A stretch of 64,000 nucleotides of DNA from Paenibacillus xylanilyticus (lineage in GTDB: Bacteria; Bacillota; Bacilli; Paenibacillales; Paenibacillaceae). This document shows, piece after piece, positions 42,167-51,170 of the stretch. The DNA lies in contig NZ_CP044310.1 of NCBI RefSeq assembly GCF_009664365.1, positions 4,405,001-4,469,000 on the forward strand, written 5' to 3'. The notes under the pieces are model-generated. The model was given only the letters and a program-made list of their open reading frames with translations, was not told the DNA's origin and did no database searches. Position 1 is the first letter of the stretch. Each line of letters starts with the position of its first letter. Made by a program: the position numbers and the translations under genes.

Positions 42167-43834
42167 TCACCTTGTCACGACATCTCCTTTGGGTACATCA
42201 AAAATAATATCCGTTCCTTGCTCCAGCCGCGTAATGGTTACACCTTGCCCATAAATGAGCTTCACCCGCCGATGAACGTTATATAGACCAATCTGATTCC
42301 CCGGCATCCGGTCATGATAGACCTTCTCAATGATATCGGGGTTAATTCCAGCACCGGTGTCACTGACTCCTATTCGTACAAAATCAGGGTAATCCTGTAC
42401 CCGAATTCGTACTGTTCCAGGACCTTTGACCTTGAGGACACCATGAATGATGGCATTTTCAACAAGTGGCTGAATGACCAGACTTGGAATATGCACGGCC
42501 ACTTCATCAATCTCATAGATGACGTTAAGCCTGCTGCCGTAACGGGCTTTCTCAATCTCCACATAATTGCGGACCTGCTCCAGCTCCTTATGGATATCGA
42601 TCAGCTCATCCGACAGCTCCAGATTGTAGCGCATATAACCCGACAAATTCACAATCAGCTCCCGTGCCCGGTCAGGCTTCGTTCGAATCGAAGAAGCAAT
42701 CGCGTTCAGCGCATTGAAGAGAAAATGAGGATGAATCGTCGTCTGCAACGCCCGCAGTTCCGCTTTGTTGGCGGCTGCCTTAATCTCTTCGACCCGGGAA
42801 ACTTCCATCTGAGTGGAAATAATTTGGGATAGTCCCACAGCCATTGTTTGCAGCGGATACGTAATTTTATATGCTTTGCGGTAATATATCTTCAGTGCCC
42901 CCGTGACCTCGCTCCGCTCCTTGAGCGGAATAATCAGCAGGGAATGGATATCCGGCGTCTTCTCATCCTTCACATCATTACTGATCGTAATCTCTCCGCT
43001 CGAGATCGTCTGTTTCGTCATCTCGCTAATAATCTCATTGCCGATATGATATCGTTCTTCCCCGAACCCGACATAGGCGAGTACATTGCGAGTATCCGTA
43101 ATGGCAACAGCGTCAGCCTGGATATCCTCCTGAATAATGCGACAGATGGTCCGCAGGGAATCCTCATCGATGGAGCGGAAGTAGGGCAGTGTTTTGTTCG
43201 CTATTTCCAAGGCCAGTTTGGCCTGGCGTGCTGCGATCATTTCCTTTTCCCCTTCCACACTCTGCACCAGCAGTACGATCAGTCCAATATTGACCTCACC
43301 CAGAATCATGGGCAATGCAATCTTGGATACGATGTCCGCACCGAGCGGGTCCGGATAGGAATATAAAAGAATCAGCAGCATTGTAAGTGCCTCACAGATC
43401 ATCCCGGCCGCAATACCAACCATCCACCGCTTCGACTTGGGAGTGTATTTATGAATGTAACCCGACACCAGACCGGCAATGATACTTGTTATGAGACACG
43501 GAACGGCTGTAATCCCATCCATATCAATCAAATACCGGTGCACTCCCGATACGATTCCCGTGATAATCCCTACAGGTGCTCCAAACAAAATACCACCTGA
43601 CAAAATGGCGATAATCCGCACATTCACCAGTGACCCTTCCACATTGATCCCGGTATAGGTGCCAAAGATCGCAAAAGCACAGAACAACAGCGTCACCGCT
43701 GCATACTCCTGCGGCCTTAGTTTCCCCTTCTGTAAAATCTGTCTAAAACGAGGTACCCTCGATAAAAAGAATAAAAAGATAATTAGCAGCGCCGCCCGCT
43801 CAAATAAACCCAGCAGCATCGTAAACATTTCCAT
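42167..43834 (-). CDS. LytS-family sensor histidine kinase
   Basis: A 555-residue membrane sensor. The N-terminal 5TMR_LYT region (six helices, about residues 5-190, with [20 protein letters not shown] and [17 protein letters not shown]) is followed by a GAF domain (about 215-340), a HisKA_7TM-like His_kinase domain with [15 protein letters not shown] (His368) and an ATPase domain ([30 protein letters not shown]). This is the LytS/BtsS/YpdA group, several of which sense pyruvate. GGAGG lies 11 bases before the ATG at 43834. It forms a two-gene operon with the regulator. Confidence 0.92.
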   Translation of the reverse strand: MEMFTMLLGLFERAALLIIFLFFLSRVPRFRQILQKGKLRPQEYAAVTLLFCAFAIFGTYTGINVEGSLVNVRIIAILSGGILFGAPVGIITGIVSGVHRYLIDMDGITAVPCLITSIIAGLVSGYIHKYTPKSKRWMVGIAAGMICEALTMLLILLYSYPDPLGADIVSKIALPMILGEVNIGLIVLLVQSVEGEKEMIAARQAKLALEIANKTLPYFRSIDEDSLRTICRIIQEDIQADAVAITDTRNVLAYVGFGEERYHIGNEIISEMTKQTISSGEITISNDVKDEKTPDIHSLLIIPLKERSEVTGALKIYYRKAYKITYPLQTMAVGLSQIISTQMEVSRVEEIKAAANKAELRALQTTIHPHFLFNALNAIASSIRTKPDRARELIVNLSGYMRYNLELSDELIDIHKELEQVRNYVEIEKARYGSRLNVIYEIDEVAVHIPSLVIQPLVENAIIHGVLKVKGPGTVRIRVQDYPDFVRIGVSDTGAGINPDIIEKVYHDRMPGNQIGLYNVHRRVKLIYGQGVTITRLEQGTDIIFDVPKGDVVTR

Positions 43835-44320
43835 GAAGCCCGCTTCCTCCAAATCCATCAAAAATCAGCCTTATACCTTATGCCCTAATATTGCGTCTCC
43901 GGCTTTCGTTCCATTTTACTTGATCCTATGAATGCTCATTTTGCGTTCATCCCTTTTTGCTCGTATGCACCAGTTTACCGCTCTGCCAAGGAGAAAGCAA
44001 AGTCATCAGCTGGAAATGAGAAGTAAAAGGATGCAGTGGAGAGTTGTTTGCTCCATCCAGACAGACTTTAAGGAATCCGTTACACCTTAATACAAGAATT
44101 AGTGTGGAGTGAAAACTTTAACGAACCTATACCACGCAATATAAGTAAAAAACTGCAATCACCCTCGCGAAATGACGAAATAACAGCTCTACGATTCGTT
44201 ACGACACGAACCTGATAAATATACCCGGATAGCGTGCGTTCAGTTCGCTACAACTCTTTTAGCTTTTCGTGAAACCTGTCCTTATCATGCATCACGGACG
44301 CTTGTCTGATGTCTAACATC

Positions 44321-44364
44321 AAAAAAGGCAGCCCATAAGTCATTTTCCTGACTTATGAACTGCC
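44321..44364 (-). terminator. Leftward terminator downstream of spoVIF
   Basis: On the minus strand GGCAG..CATAAGTCA pairs with TGACTTATG..CTGCC and ends in TTTTTT. It lies beyond the two repeat copies, so those would be in the 3' part of the spoVIF transcript. Confidence 0.75.
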
Positions 44365-44455
44365 CACCTCTTCAACCAATCTACACCCTCGGTGTAGGTT
44401 GAGTCTTTGTAAAATAAACAGATCATTCACACAAAACGAAGAGGACAGAATAAAC

Positions 44456-44564
44456 CTGAAGAAGCGAAGCGCTCGCCTTTATCCCCGGATTTTCCCCTTT
44501 GAGAAAGGAAATCCCAAAAATCTGGGGATAACAGCGATCGGAAGGTTGTTCTGGCATCGTAGTG
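44456..44564 (+). repeat. Dispersed structured intergenic repeat, copy 3
   Basis: 109 bp in plus orientation, CTGAAGAAGCGAAGCGCTCG to GGCATCGTAGTG. The main stem ATCCCCGGATT (44481-44491) / AATCTGGGGAT (44519-44529) is complete with one G-U pair. Confidence 0.85.
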
Positions 44565-44585
44565 CTCCATGTGAATGTGCAGAAT

Positions 44586-44691
44586 CTGGAGAAGCGAAGC
44601 GCTCGCCTTTATTCCCGGATTTCCCCATTGAGGGCGTTCAAAAAAATCCGGGAATAACAGCGATCGGAAGATGGTACTGCAATCGTAGCGG
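44586..44691 (+). repeat. Dispersed structured intergenic repeat, copy 4
   Basis: 106 bp in plus orientation, 21 bases after copy 3. The main stem ATTCCCGGATTT (44611-44622) / AAATCCGGGAAT (44644-44655) is perfect. Compared with copy 3 a C-G pair is replaced by T-A and a G-U by G-C. Confidence 0.85.
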
Positions 44692-44740
44692 CAACGTGTG
44701 CTGTCCTGCATGCATTTTATTTCCTCAACCTACAGCGACC

Positions 44741-45028
44741 TCACCGAAACATCCCCCACAACTTAATCAAATGAAACGTATTGTTGGGATCAATCTTCTG
44801 GGCGATGACGAAGGCAACGAACTGCTCCTCCTGAGCTGACGAGAAATTTTCATTCAAAATGACAGCAGATGACTTGACCAATCTTCTAACCTTGGCCCGA
44901 TCCTGAAGGTCGGACTTCGTAATTCCGTCAATCAGCTTTTTGATGCGATCTTTGACAGCAGGATTCTTCATCTTTAATTTGATCCGCTCCACCAGCTGCG
45001 GACTGATTCCATATTGTTGATAACCCAA
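44741..45028 (-). CDS. spoVIF: Stage VI sporulation protein F
   Basis: A 95-residue protein matching the Paenibacillus-type SpoVIF: GYQQYGISPQLVERIKLKMK at the start, KIDPNNTFHLIKLWGMFR at the end, and DLQDRAKVRRLVKSSAVILN in the middle. In Bacillus SpoVIF (YjcC) acts late in sporulation in coat assembly and expression of GerE-dependent genes. The start is taken as the TTG at 45028, with GGGAGG 11 bases upstream; the longer frame begins with GTG at 45040, inside that ribosome site. Monocistronic. Confidence 0.85.
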   Translation of the reverse strand: MGYQQYGISPQLVERIKLKMKNPAVKDRIKKLIDGITKSDLQDRAKVRRLVKSSAVILNENFSSAQEEQFVAFVIAQKIDPNNTFHLIKLWGMFR

Positions 45029-45140
45029 AACGTACAGCACCTCCCAAAAATGAACTCACTTTCTATTCATATGATGGGAGGGCTTGTTCACTTGACTTTT
45101 TTCGCACGAATTGCAGGAAAGCCATGCATCCAGGCCACAA

Positions 45141-47186
45141 TCAATCGATCAGATCACCCTGGAATACCTGCTGCTGCTGTAAATACTCTCGCAAAGCTGT
45201 ATAGTCCACAGATGTCCAGAAATTCGGATCGCCAATTAGACTGGACACATCATCCCTCGCTTGCTCCAATACGGCAAAGTCTGCAACCATATCCGCCAGG
45301 CGGAATTCCGGTAATCCACTCTGTTTGGTCCCGAAGAAATCCCCCGGTCCCCGCAGATCGAGATCACGGCGAGATACTTCAAAGCCATCCTCCGTTTCGG
45401 TCATAACCTTCATGCGCTCCTGCCCAACCTCTGTTTTGGGATCGGCGATGAGTACACAATAGGACGCGTGGGCACCCCGGCCCACACGGCCGCGAAGCTG
45501 ATGCAGCTGGGACAGGCCAAAACGGTCCGCATCCATGATAACCATTAACGTAGCATTCGGTACATCGACGCCGACTTCCACTACCGTGGTGGAGACGAGA
45601 AGCTGAATATCATTGCTGTAGAACGCACGCATCATCTCTTCTTTCTCCCCAGCGGTCATGCGTCCATGCAGCAGGCCAACACGATAATTCGGAAAATTCT
45701 GCTGCATCTGCACATGCAGATCAATTGCATTTTGGACATCCAGCTTCTCGGATTCCTCAATTAGAGGGCATATGAGATAAGCCTGACGGCCCTGATCCAC
45801 TTCACGGGAAATGAATCCGAGTACACGCTCCATCATGTCATGTTTAACCCAATAGGTGGAGATCGGAATTCGTCCCTTCGGCCGTTCCGAGATCGTAGAT
45901 ACTTCAATATCCCCAAATGCCGTAATCGCCAGTGTCCGCGGAATGGGAGTTGCCGTCATCGTTAACACATCGGGATTATATCCTTTTCGCCGCAAAATGC
46001 TGCGCTGGTTCACCCCGAAGCGATGCTGCTCGTCCGTCACGACAAGACCAAGATCACGGAAAAATACATCTTCCTGAATCAATGCGTGGGTACCTACCAC
46101 GATATCAATCATCCCCATTTGCAATGAAGCGATCAGATCCTTGCGTTTTCGTCCATTTACGCTGCCCGTTAGAAGGCCCACCGTTACGCCAAAAGGTTCA
46201 AACAGCTTTTGCAATGATCGCATATGCTGCTCGGCCAGGATCTCGGTAGGAACCATTAAAGCTCCCTGGAAACCGGAACGAACGGTGGTATACAGGGCTA
46301 TGGCTGCAATCACCGTTTTACCCGAACCCACGTCGCCTTGCAGCAAGCGGTTCATGGAATAAGGTGAACGCATATCATGGAGGATTTCCAGTTCCACCTT
46401 CTTCTGAGCATCTGTCAGTTCAAACGGTAGACTGCGCACAAACTCGCGAATGGTGGCATTATCCGTTGTATGCACAACCCCATCCATCCGGTTTCGGTTT
46501 AATGCACGATAAGCCTGCATCTTCAGCTGGAACAAAAACAATTCTTCATAGACCATGCGCTGTCTGGCCTGCTGGCCTTCCCGATTATCCTGCGGACGGT
46601 GAATCCCCGCGATCGCCTGTTTACGAGGCATCAGCCCGTATTTCTTCATAAGAGATGGAGGTAAAATCTCCGGAATCATGTCTCCAAATTGAATTAACCC
46701 CTGATTAATCGTCTTGCGCATCCAGGATTGTGTCAGCTTTCCCGTTACCGAGTAGACCGGCTGCAGCGTACCAGAACGGCCATCTCCCTTATCCGGAAAC
46801 TCCGAATCCGAGACGGTCATCTGCATGCGCTTTTGCTCCCACTTCCCGGTAAGCACAATTTCGCGGTTCGGCGTAAGCTGGTCTTTTAGAAAATGCCGAT
46901 TAAACCAGGTTGCCGTAATCATCCACTCTTCGGTCATCACCTTGCAGGTGAGACGGGACTTTTTACCATAGCGCTGCAACACCGGAATACCCATGATCTT
47001 ACCCTGGACCGTAATCTTGTCCCCGTCTTTCACTTCACTAAGAGAGCGCAGACGATAATCCTCATAACGAAACGGATAGTATTCAAGCAGGTCTTTAACA
47101 CTAGAGATGCCAAAGGCGTGAAGCTCTCCCTCTTTGAGAGCACTCACGCCGTTAATTTGCTTAACCGATATTTCTTCCAATTTCAT
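45141..47186 (-). CDS. recG: ATP-dependent DNA helicase RecG
   Basis: A 681-residue branch-migration and fork-reversal helicase. Residues 1-220 hold the wedge/OB domain (YYPFRYEDYRLRSLSEVKDG, TCKVMTEEWMITATWFNRHF), then helicase motifs I GDVGSGKTVIAAIA, II VTDEQHRFGVNQR, III TMTATPIPRT, V STTVVEVGVDVPNA and VI QLRGRVGRG. The C-terminal TRG-type region (TETEDGFEVSRRDLDLRGPG) is present. The start MKLEEISVKQING at 47186 has GAGGGA upstream; longer frames intrude into the degV gene. It follows degV by 10 bases, as part of the fakA-degV-recG unit. In B. subtilis the serine dehydratase genes sdaAB/sdaAA occupy the degV position. Confidence 0.97.
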   Translation of the reverse strand: MKLEEISVKQINGVSALKEGELHAFGISSVKDLLEYYPFRYEDYRLRSLSEVKDGDKITVQGKIMGIPVLQRYGKKSRLTCKVMTEEWMITATWFNRHFLKDQLTPNREIVLTGKWEQKRMQMTVSDSEFPDKGDGRSGTLQPVYSVTGKLTQSWMRKTINQGLIQFGDMIPEILPPSLMKKYGLMPRKQAIAGIHRPQDNREGQQARQRMVYEELFLFQLKMQAYRALNRNRMDGVVHTTDNATIREFVRSLPFELTDAQKKVELEILHDMRSPYSMNRLLQGDVGSGKTVIAAIALYTTVRSGFQGALMVPTEILAEQHMRSLQKLFEPFGVTVGLLTGSVNGRKRKDLIASLQMGMIDIVVGTHALIQEDVFFRDLGLVVTDEQHRFGVNQRSILRRKGYNPDVLTMTATPIPRTLAITAFGDIEVSTISERPKGRIPISTYWVKHDMMERVLGFISREVDQGRQAYLICPLIEESEKLDVQNAIDLHVQMQQNFPNYRVGLLHGRMTAGEKEEMMRAFYSNDIQLLVSTTVVEVGVDVPNATLMVIMDADRFGLSQLHQLRGRVGRGAHASYCVLIADPKTEVGQERMKVMTETEDGFEVSRRDLDLRGPGDFFGTKQSGLPEFRLADMVADFAVLEQARDDVSSLIGDPNFWTSVDYTALREYLQQQQVFQGDLID

Positions 47187-47196
47187 GTCTAATCCC

Positions 47197-48060
47197 TCAT
47201 TCCGGAACAGGCCACATAAAGATGGCAATAACGCCAGGCCCAACATGGCTGCCAATAACGGCTCCAATATTGGTGTACACCACTTCATTCAGTGTAAAAT
47301 GCCCACGCAGCTGCTCTGCACAAGCAATCGCTGATCCGGGATCTGCGGTATGGCCTACGGCCACATTCACACGCTTACCCGCAAGGTCCTGCTGAAACAG
47401 CTCAATGATGCGTGCCATTGCTTTTTTGTGTCCTCTGACTTTTTCAACAGCGTATATGACACCTTCCTCATCAATGGACAAGATGGGCTTAATATTCAGT
47501 AAGGTGCCCAGGATAGCCGCTGCCTTCCCGATCCGCCCGCCTTTTTGCAGGTACTCCAGTGTATCCACCAGGAAAAACAGCTTGCGGCTCTTCTGCATAG
47601 CTTCCACAGCTGCAGCAATCTCGGCTGCAGACTTGCCCTGACTCGCCAGTTCAGCTGCCTGAACAACCATCAGACCATATCCATAAGATGCCGACTTGGA
47701 GTCCAGCACCGTAATGTCGCCATCGCGCTCCAGCAGGGATTTGCCCAATAGTGCCGATTGATAGGTTCCACTCATGCCTGATGACAGGTGAATCGAGACA
47801 ATCGGACGTTCCGGGTCTTCATCCAGCAGAGTCTGGTAGATGTTCATGAATTCGGTTGGCGAAGGCTGTGACGTTGTAGGTAACGCCGAAGCCTTCTCCA
47901 ATTTGGCATAAAACTGTTCCGAAGTCAGATCCACGCCGTCTGCATAACTTTCTTCACCAAACAGCACGCGCAGTGGAACCACATGAATTCCGTATTTACG
48001 GACAAGCTCTTCCGGTATATCTGCGGTACTGTCTGTTACTATCGCAATCTTATGGCTCAA
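47197..48060 (-). CDS. DegV-family fatty-acid-binding protein (FakB type)
   Basis: A 287-residue DegV protein: IAIVTDSTADIPEELVRKYG, VVPLRVLFGEESYADGVDLT, TSQPSPTEF, IVSIHLSSGMSGTYQSA, FLVDTLEYLQKGGRIGKAAA and AVIGSHVGPGVIAIF. FakB proteins hold a fatty acid while FakA phosphorylates it, feeding exogenous fatty acids into phospholipid synthesis. Being directly downstream of the fakA gene supports this. The start is the TTG at 48060, with AAGGAGG 8 bases upstream. The fatty acid preference cannot be read from the sequence. Confidence 0.93.
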   Translation of the reverse strand: MSHKIAIVTDSTADIPEELVRKYGIHVVPLRVLFGEESYADGVDLTSEQFYAKLEKASALPTTSQPSPTEFMNIYQTLLDEDPERPIVSIHLSSGMSGTYQSALLGKSLLERDGDITVLDSKSASYGYGLMVVQAAELASQGKSAAEIAAAVEAMQKSRKLFFLVDTLEYLQKGGRIGKAAAILGTLLNIKPILSIDEEGVIYAVEKVRGHKKAMARIIELFQQDLAGKRVNVAVGHTADPGSAIACAEQLRGHFTLNEVVYTNIGAVIGSHVGPGVIAIFMWPVPE

Positions 48061-48089
48061 GCGAGATTCCTCCTTGCGTGAGTGTACTA

Positions 48090-49898
48090 TCAGGACTCCA
48101 CAGAGAACAAATAATAATAAACGGGCTGTCCTCCGGAATGTACCTCCACCTCAGCATCAGGATATAGTGACTCCAACCATGCCGCAAGTGCAGCAGTAAC
48201 CTCAGAGTCAGCTTCTTCCCCTTCGAGGATGGTAACCACTTCATCTCCACTCTCCATCATCTGCTGCAGCAATCCTTCACACGCACGCAGCATGCTTTCA
48301 TCTGTCGCAACGATTTTGGAATTGTGGATACCAATGTAATGGCCTGCCTTGATATCCAGCTCATCGTACTGAGTGTCTCTTACGGCATGAGTAACCTGAC
48401 CCGACTGCACGCGGCCAATGGCTTCCAGCATCTGATCACGGTTGGTATCAGCAGACTCATCCTCTTGGAAGGCAAACGCAGCTGCCATTCCTTGCGGAAT
48501 GGTTTTGCTCGGGATCACCGTGATCCGGCGTTCGTCTTCAAGCAGTTCTCGTGCCTGTTCGGCAGCAAGAACAATATTGGAATTGTTCGGCAAAATAAAT
48601 ACCTGTTCCGCAGCGATCGAGCGAACTGCATTCACAAAGTCCTCGGTACTTGGATTCATCGTCTGTCCGCCGGAGAGAACAACGTCCACTCCGAGGCTTT
48701 GGAAGATTTCCGCAATACCCTCGCCTGAAGATACAGCGATAAAACCATACGGAGCCATCTCATCTGCCGGAGGTACTGCCTCTTCATGACTGCGCGTCGT
48801 TTCAGGCGGAATCTCTGCAAACAATTCAGGAGAAGGCGCAATGTCCATGCCCGCCGTCAGCAAGTCTCTATGCTGTTCACGCATGTTCAAAATATGAATC
48901 TGAGTAATTTCGCCGTAACGAAGTGCCAGATTCAGTACATCACCAGGTGTCTTGGAGTGCACATGCACTTTGATCACTTCGTCGTCAGCAATAATGATGA
49001 TGGAATCTCCATTAACTGACAACGCTTTCCGGAATGCCTCATCATCGAATGCCACGCCTGCATTATCTCCAAGCTGGCGGTTAATGAAGAATTCCATATC
49101 ATACAGGAATTCGATATCTTCCGTTTCCAGTCTAGCCTGTGCAGACAACGGCATCTCTGGAGCAATGACCTGCTGTGCAGGCTTCGTAGGCACTTCTTCT
49201 GCCGGTACAGCCGGTTTCAATGCGGACGATGCCACAGATGGTTGTACTTCTTTTTGCAGGGATGCACGGCTAACACCGTCAGTCTGCAGCAGTACTTCCA
49301 TAAAACCTTCGTAAATATATACAAGCCCCTGTCCACCCGAATCCACGACGCCAACCTGTTTTAGTACAGGCAGCAATTCCGGAGTCGTTGCCAGTGCCTC
49401 TTTTGCTTTTAACAATACTTCATTCATTAATTCGGTAATATCATTCGTCCGTCTTGCATAGTAGCTGGCATGTTTCGCTGCTTCCTTAGCCACGGTAAGA
49501 ATGGTTCCTTCGACAGGCTTCACGACAGCTTTATACGCTGCGTCCACGCCGTTTTGGAGGGCTGCTGCAAATTGGAGCGTATTCAGTTCCTCATAAGGAG
49601 CAGCTGAACGACTGAACCCACGGAACAACTGCGATAAAATAACGCCAGAATTCCCCCGGGCACCCATAAGCAGGCCTTTCGATAAAATACCGGCAGCTTC
49701 TCCGATGGAGGCAGAACTCTTGCGTTTAATCTCTGCAACTCCCGCACTCATTGTCAAATTCATGTTCGTTCCCGTGTCGCCATCCGGCACAGGGAAAACA
49801 TTCAGGGAATTGACGTGCTCTGCATGCTGTCCAAGTTGTTCCGCGCCGGCAAGTACCATTGCGGTGAAATCTGTTCCATTTAAAGAACGTATACTCAA
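48090..49898 (-). CDS. fakA: Fatty acid kinase FakA (YloV, DAK2/DhaL-type)
   Basis: A 602-residue kinase. Residues 1-200 are the DhaL-like ATP-binding domain with FPVPDGDTGTNMNLTMSAG and KGLLMGARGNSGVILSQLFR. The middle domain holds FLYDMEFFINRQLGDNAGV and KVHVHSKTPGDVLNLALRYG. The C-terminal DegV-like domain has SGEGIAEIFQSLGVDVVLSG and FILPNNSNIVLAAEQA. A Pro/Ala-rich linker separates the first two parts. The start is a TTG at 49898 with AGGAAGGGG 9 bases upstream, giving MSIRSLNG; the longest frame lacks a ribosome site. FakA works with the FakB encoded next. Confidence 0.94.
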   Translation of the reverse strand: MSIRSLNGTDFTAMVLAGAEQLGQHAEHVNSLNVFPVPDGDTGTNMNLTMSAGVAEIKRKSSASIGEAAGILSKGLLMGARGNSGVILSQLFRGFSRSAAPYEELNTLQFAAALQNGVDAAYKAVVKPVEGTILTVAKEAAKHASYYARRTNDITELMNEVLLKAKEALATTPELLPVLKQVGVVDSGGQGLVYIYEGFMEVLLQTDGVSRASLQKEVQPSVASSALKPAVPAEEVPTKPAQQVIAPEMPLSAQARLETEDIEFLYDMEFFINRQLGDNAGVAFDDEAFRKALSVNGDSIIIIADDEVIKVHVHSKTPGDVLNLALRYGEITQIHILNMREQHRDLLTAGMDIAPSPELFAEIPPETTRSHEEAVPPADEMAPYGFIAVSSGEGIAEIFQSLGVDVVLSGGQTMNPSTEDFVNAVRSIAAEQVFILPNNSNIVLAAEQARELLEDERRITVIPSKTIPQGMAAAFAFQEDESADTNRDQMLEAIGRVQSGQVTHAVRDTQYDELDIKAGHYIGIHNSKIVATDESMLRACEGLLQQMMESGDEVVTILEGEEADSEVTAALAAWLESLYPDAEVEVHSGGQPVYYYLFSVES

Positions 49899-49930
49899 GT
49901 GAGAATTCCCCTTCCTAGCTTGATACACGA

Positions 49931-49949
49931 ACATCTTGCACCAAGATGT
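49931..49949. repeat. Hairpin in the fakA leader
   Basis: ACATCTTG-CAC-CAAGATGT, perfect 8-base arms, 32 bases before the fakA start codon and without a T-run. It may influence fakA translation or bind a regulator. Confidence 0.45.
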
Positions 49950-50327
49950 TAACTGGTCTGTTCATGCGTTGACGCTTCTACGTCATTCTTCGTCCACACC
50001 TTGTCCGGCAAAGGCATACAATTCAACATGTCATCCGGATCTACGGTCTGGGCGGCCGAGCCACCGATATCTTGCAACCGCTGAAGCCCTAGTTCGGGGC
50101 ATACGGATATGCACCGGTATCGAGAGCCGGCATGAATGCCGCATGGAGACTGGTGCCAGTGATGGAAATGTCACAGCGCACAGCGTTGCCAAATTGCAGA
50201 CCACCGACCTCTTGGGACGGTCAAATCTCCGGCTTTCTCGCGGCAACAGCCTGTTCACCGCTGTATTATGGACTATTCAACATTGTACTATATTAGGCAG
50301 GAGAAATAAATAAAGTTTTTGGATCAG

Positions 50328-50357
50328 TTGACGAAGCTTTTTTGGGTATGATATTAT
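50328..50357 (+). promoter_or_regulatory. Promoter of rpmB
   Basis: TTGACG (50328-50333), 18 bases, TATTAT (50352-50357). The transcript would begin near 50364. Confidence 0.6.
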
Positions 50358-50535
50358 ATTCAAGTATTGTTTTATGCAGGTTAAGTAATGGAAATGATCC
50401 GGCCATGCCGGCTTGAACAACGCCATTAGCTACTGGAGCCTGGCCATTATGGTCAGGAAGAACAATTTAGCCTTTAAGGAATGACTTTCGTCTCTCCGAA
50501 GGCAACTGGTTATTTTAGGATAGGAGGTGTAATCT

Positions 50536-50724
50536 ATGTCTCGCAAATGTTATGTGACAGGTAAGAAACCGGGCACCGGTAACCACGTATCCCACGCTAA
50601 CAACCGTAACCGTCGTTCTTGGGGCGTAAACGTTCAGAAGGTCCGCATTCTCGTGAACGGTAAACCAAAACGTGTATACGTAAGCACCCGTGCACTGAAA
50701 GCCGGTAAAGTGACTCGCGTATAA
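50536..50724 (+). CDS. rpmB: 50S ribosomal protein L28
   Basis: A 62-residue basic ribosomal protein: [20 protein letters not shown] followed by the conserved [20 protein letters not shown] and ending LKAGKVTRV. It is of the zinc-free type (only one Cys). AGGAGGTG stands before the ATG. As in B. subtilis the gene is transcribed against its neighbours spoVM and fakA, has its own promoter with a leader of about 170 bases, and is followed by a terminator. Confidence 0.98.
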   Translation: MSRKCYVTGKKPGTGNHVSHANNRNRRSWGVNVQKVRILVNGKPKRVYVSTRALKAGKVTRV

Positions 50725-50754
50725 TCACGCAAAGCTACTATAAATCGGATAAGC

Positions 50755-50787
50755 AAAAAGCACCTTGTTCCTTGCAGGTGCTTTTTT
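50755..50787 (+). terminator. Terminator of rpmB
   Basis: AAAAAGCACCT and AGGTGCTTTTTT around a 10-base loop. Confidence 0.88.
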
Positions 50788-50921
50788 GGTATTCAAAAAA
50801 GTACATAAATACCTGCACAAGCATGTGAATGCCCGCCGCATGGCACTTCTCAGGTCGGATTCCCCATTCGTCCTGAAGCCATAGCGGCGGTATTCGCCTT
50901 TTGAGCCTGCCCTTGATCTTA

Positions 50922-51002
50922 TCAGTTCTTTTGAAACGTATTAAGGATCGCCTTTACAAACCCTCCCAAAAACTTCGGCAGTTTGAATGTGTAAAATTTC
51001 AT
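50922..51002 (-). CDS. spoVM: Stage V sporulation protein M
   Basis: A 26-residue amphipathic peptide, beginning MKFYTFKLPKFLGGFVKAIL and ending NTFQKN. It is nearly the same as B. subtilis SpoVM, which senses the convex forespore membrane and anchors the coat ATPase SpoIVA. The helix-breaking Pro9 that sets its curvature preference is kept. GGAGGG lies before the ATG. The gene is at the conserved place between rpmB and rpe. A terminator separates it from rpe, so it needs its own promoter; CATAGGAT about 35 bases upstream resembles a mother-cell (sigma-E) -10, weakly. Confidence 0.93.
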   Translation of the reverse strand: MKFYTFKLPKFLGGFVKAILNTFQKN

Positions 51003-51076
51003 ACTTCACCCTCCCCATCATGCTCATGCATCCGCCGTATCCTATGCTTCAGGGCCTTCTTCACCTTAAACACGAC

Positions 51077-51111
51077 AAAAAAGGCTACATGAGAAACCTG
51101 CTCATGTAACC
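51077..51111 (-). terminator. Terminator of the prkC-rsgA-rpe transcription unit
   Basis: On the minus strand GGTTACATGAG pairs with CTCATGTAGCC and is followed by TTTTTT, between the 83-residue membrane protein gene and spoVM. Confidence 0.82.
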
Positions 51112-51170
51112 ATATTTATGCGGAACCACCTGTCCCTATTCCAACATGACGAGCCCGAAGAACAGCTCAT

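Larger units (their letters stand above)
43835..44740. other. Non-coding region between lytS-like gene and spoVIF
   Basis: About 900 bases with no convincing gene. It carries two tandem copies of the dispersed repeat and a leftward terminator (44321-44364). Nothing else is recognised from 43862 to 44320. Confidence 0.55.
49899..50535. other. 640-base stretch between fakA and rpmB
   Basis: No credible gene; in particular no Asp23/YloU frame is present, although Bacillus has one here. The stretch is rich in small inverted repeats (CGGCAT/ATGCCG near 50128, GTGA/TCAC near 50158, GTTGCC/GGCAAC around 50185-50246). It ends with the rpmB promoter and a ~165-base leader containing CCGGC/GCCGG and CCTGGCCAT/ATGGTCAGG hairpins. 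Confidence 0.55.

Noticed and set aside
44399..44839. 146-codon frame across the two tandem repeats
   Set aside because: It reads through two repeat copies (the same peptide appears twice) and into spoVIF on the opposite strand; not a gene.
49936..50313. 125-codon plus-strand frame and a 75-codon minus-strand frame in the fakA-rpmB gap, considered as a possible Asp23
   Set aside because: Neither shows the Asp23 pattern, hydrophobicity or length. I could not find even a degenerate match by hand translation.
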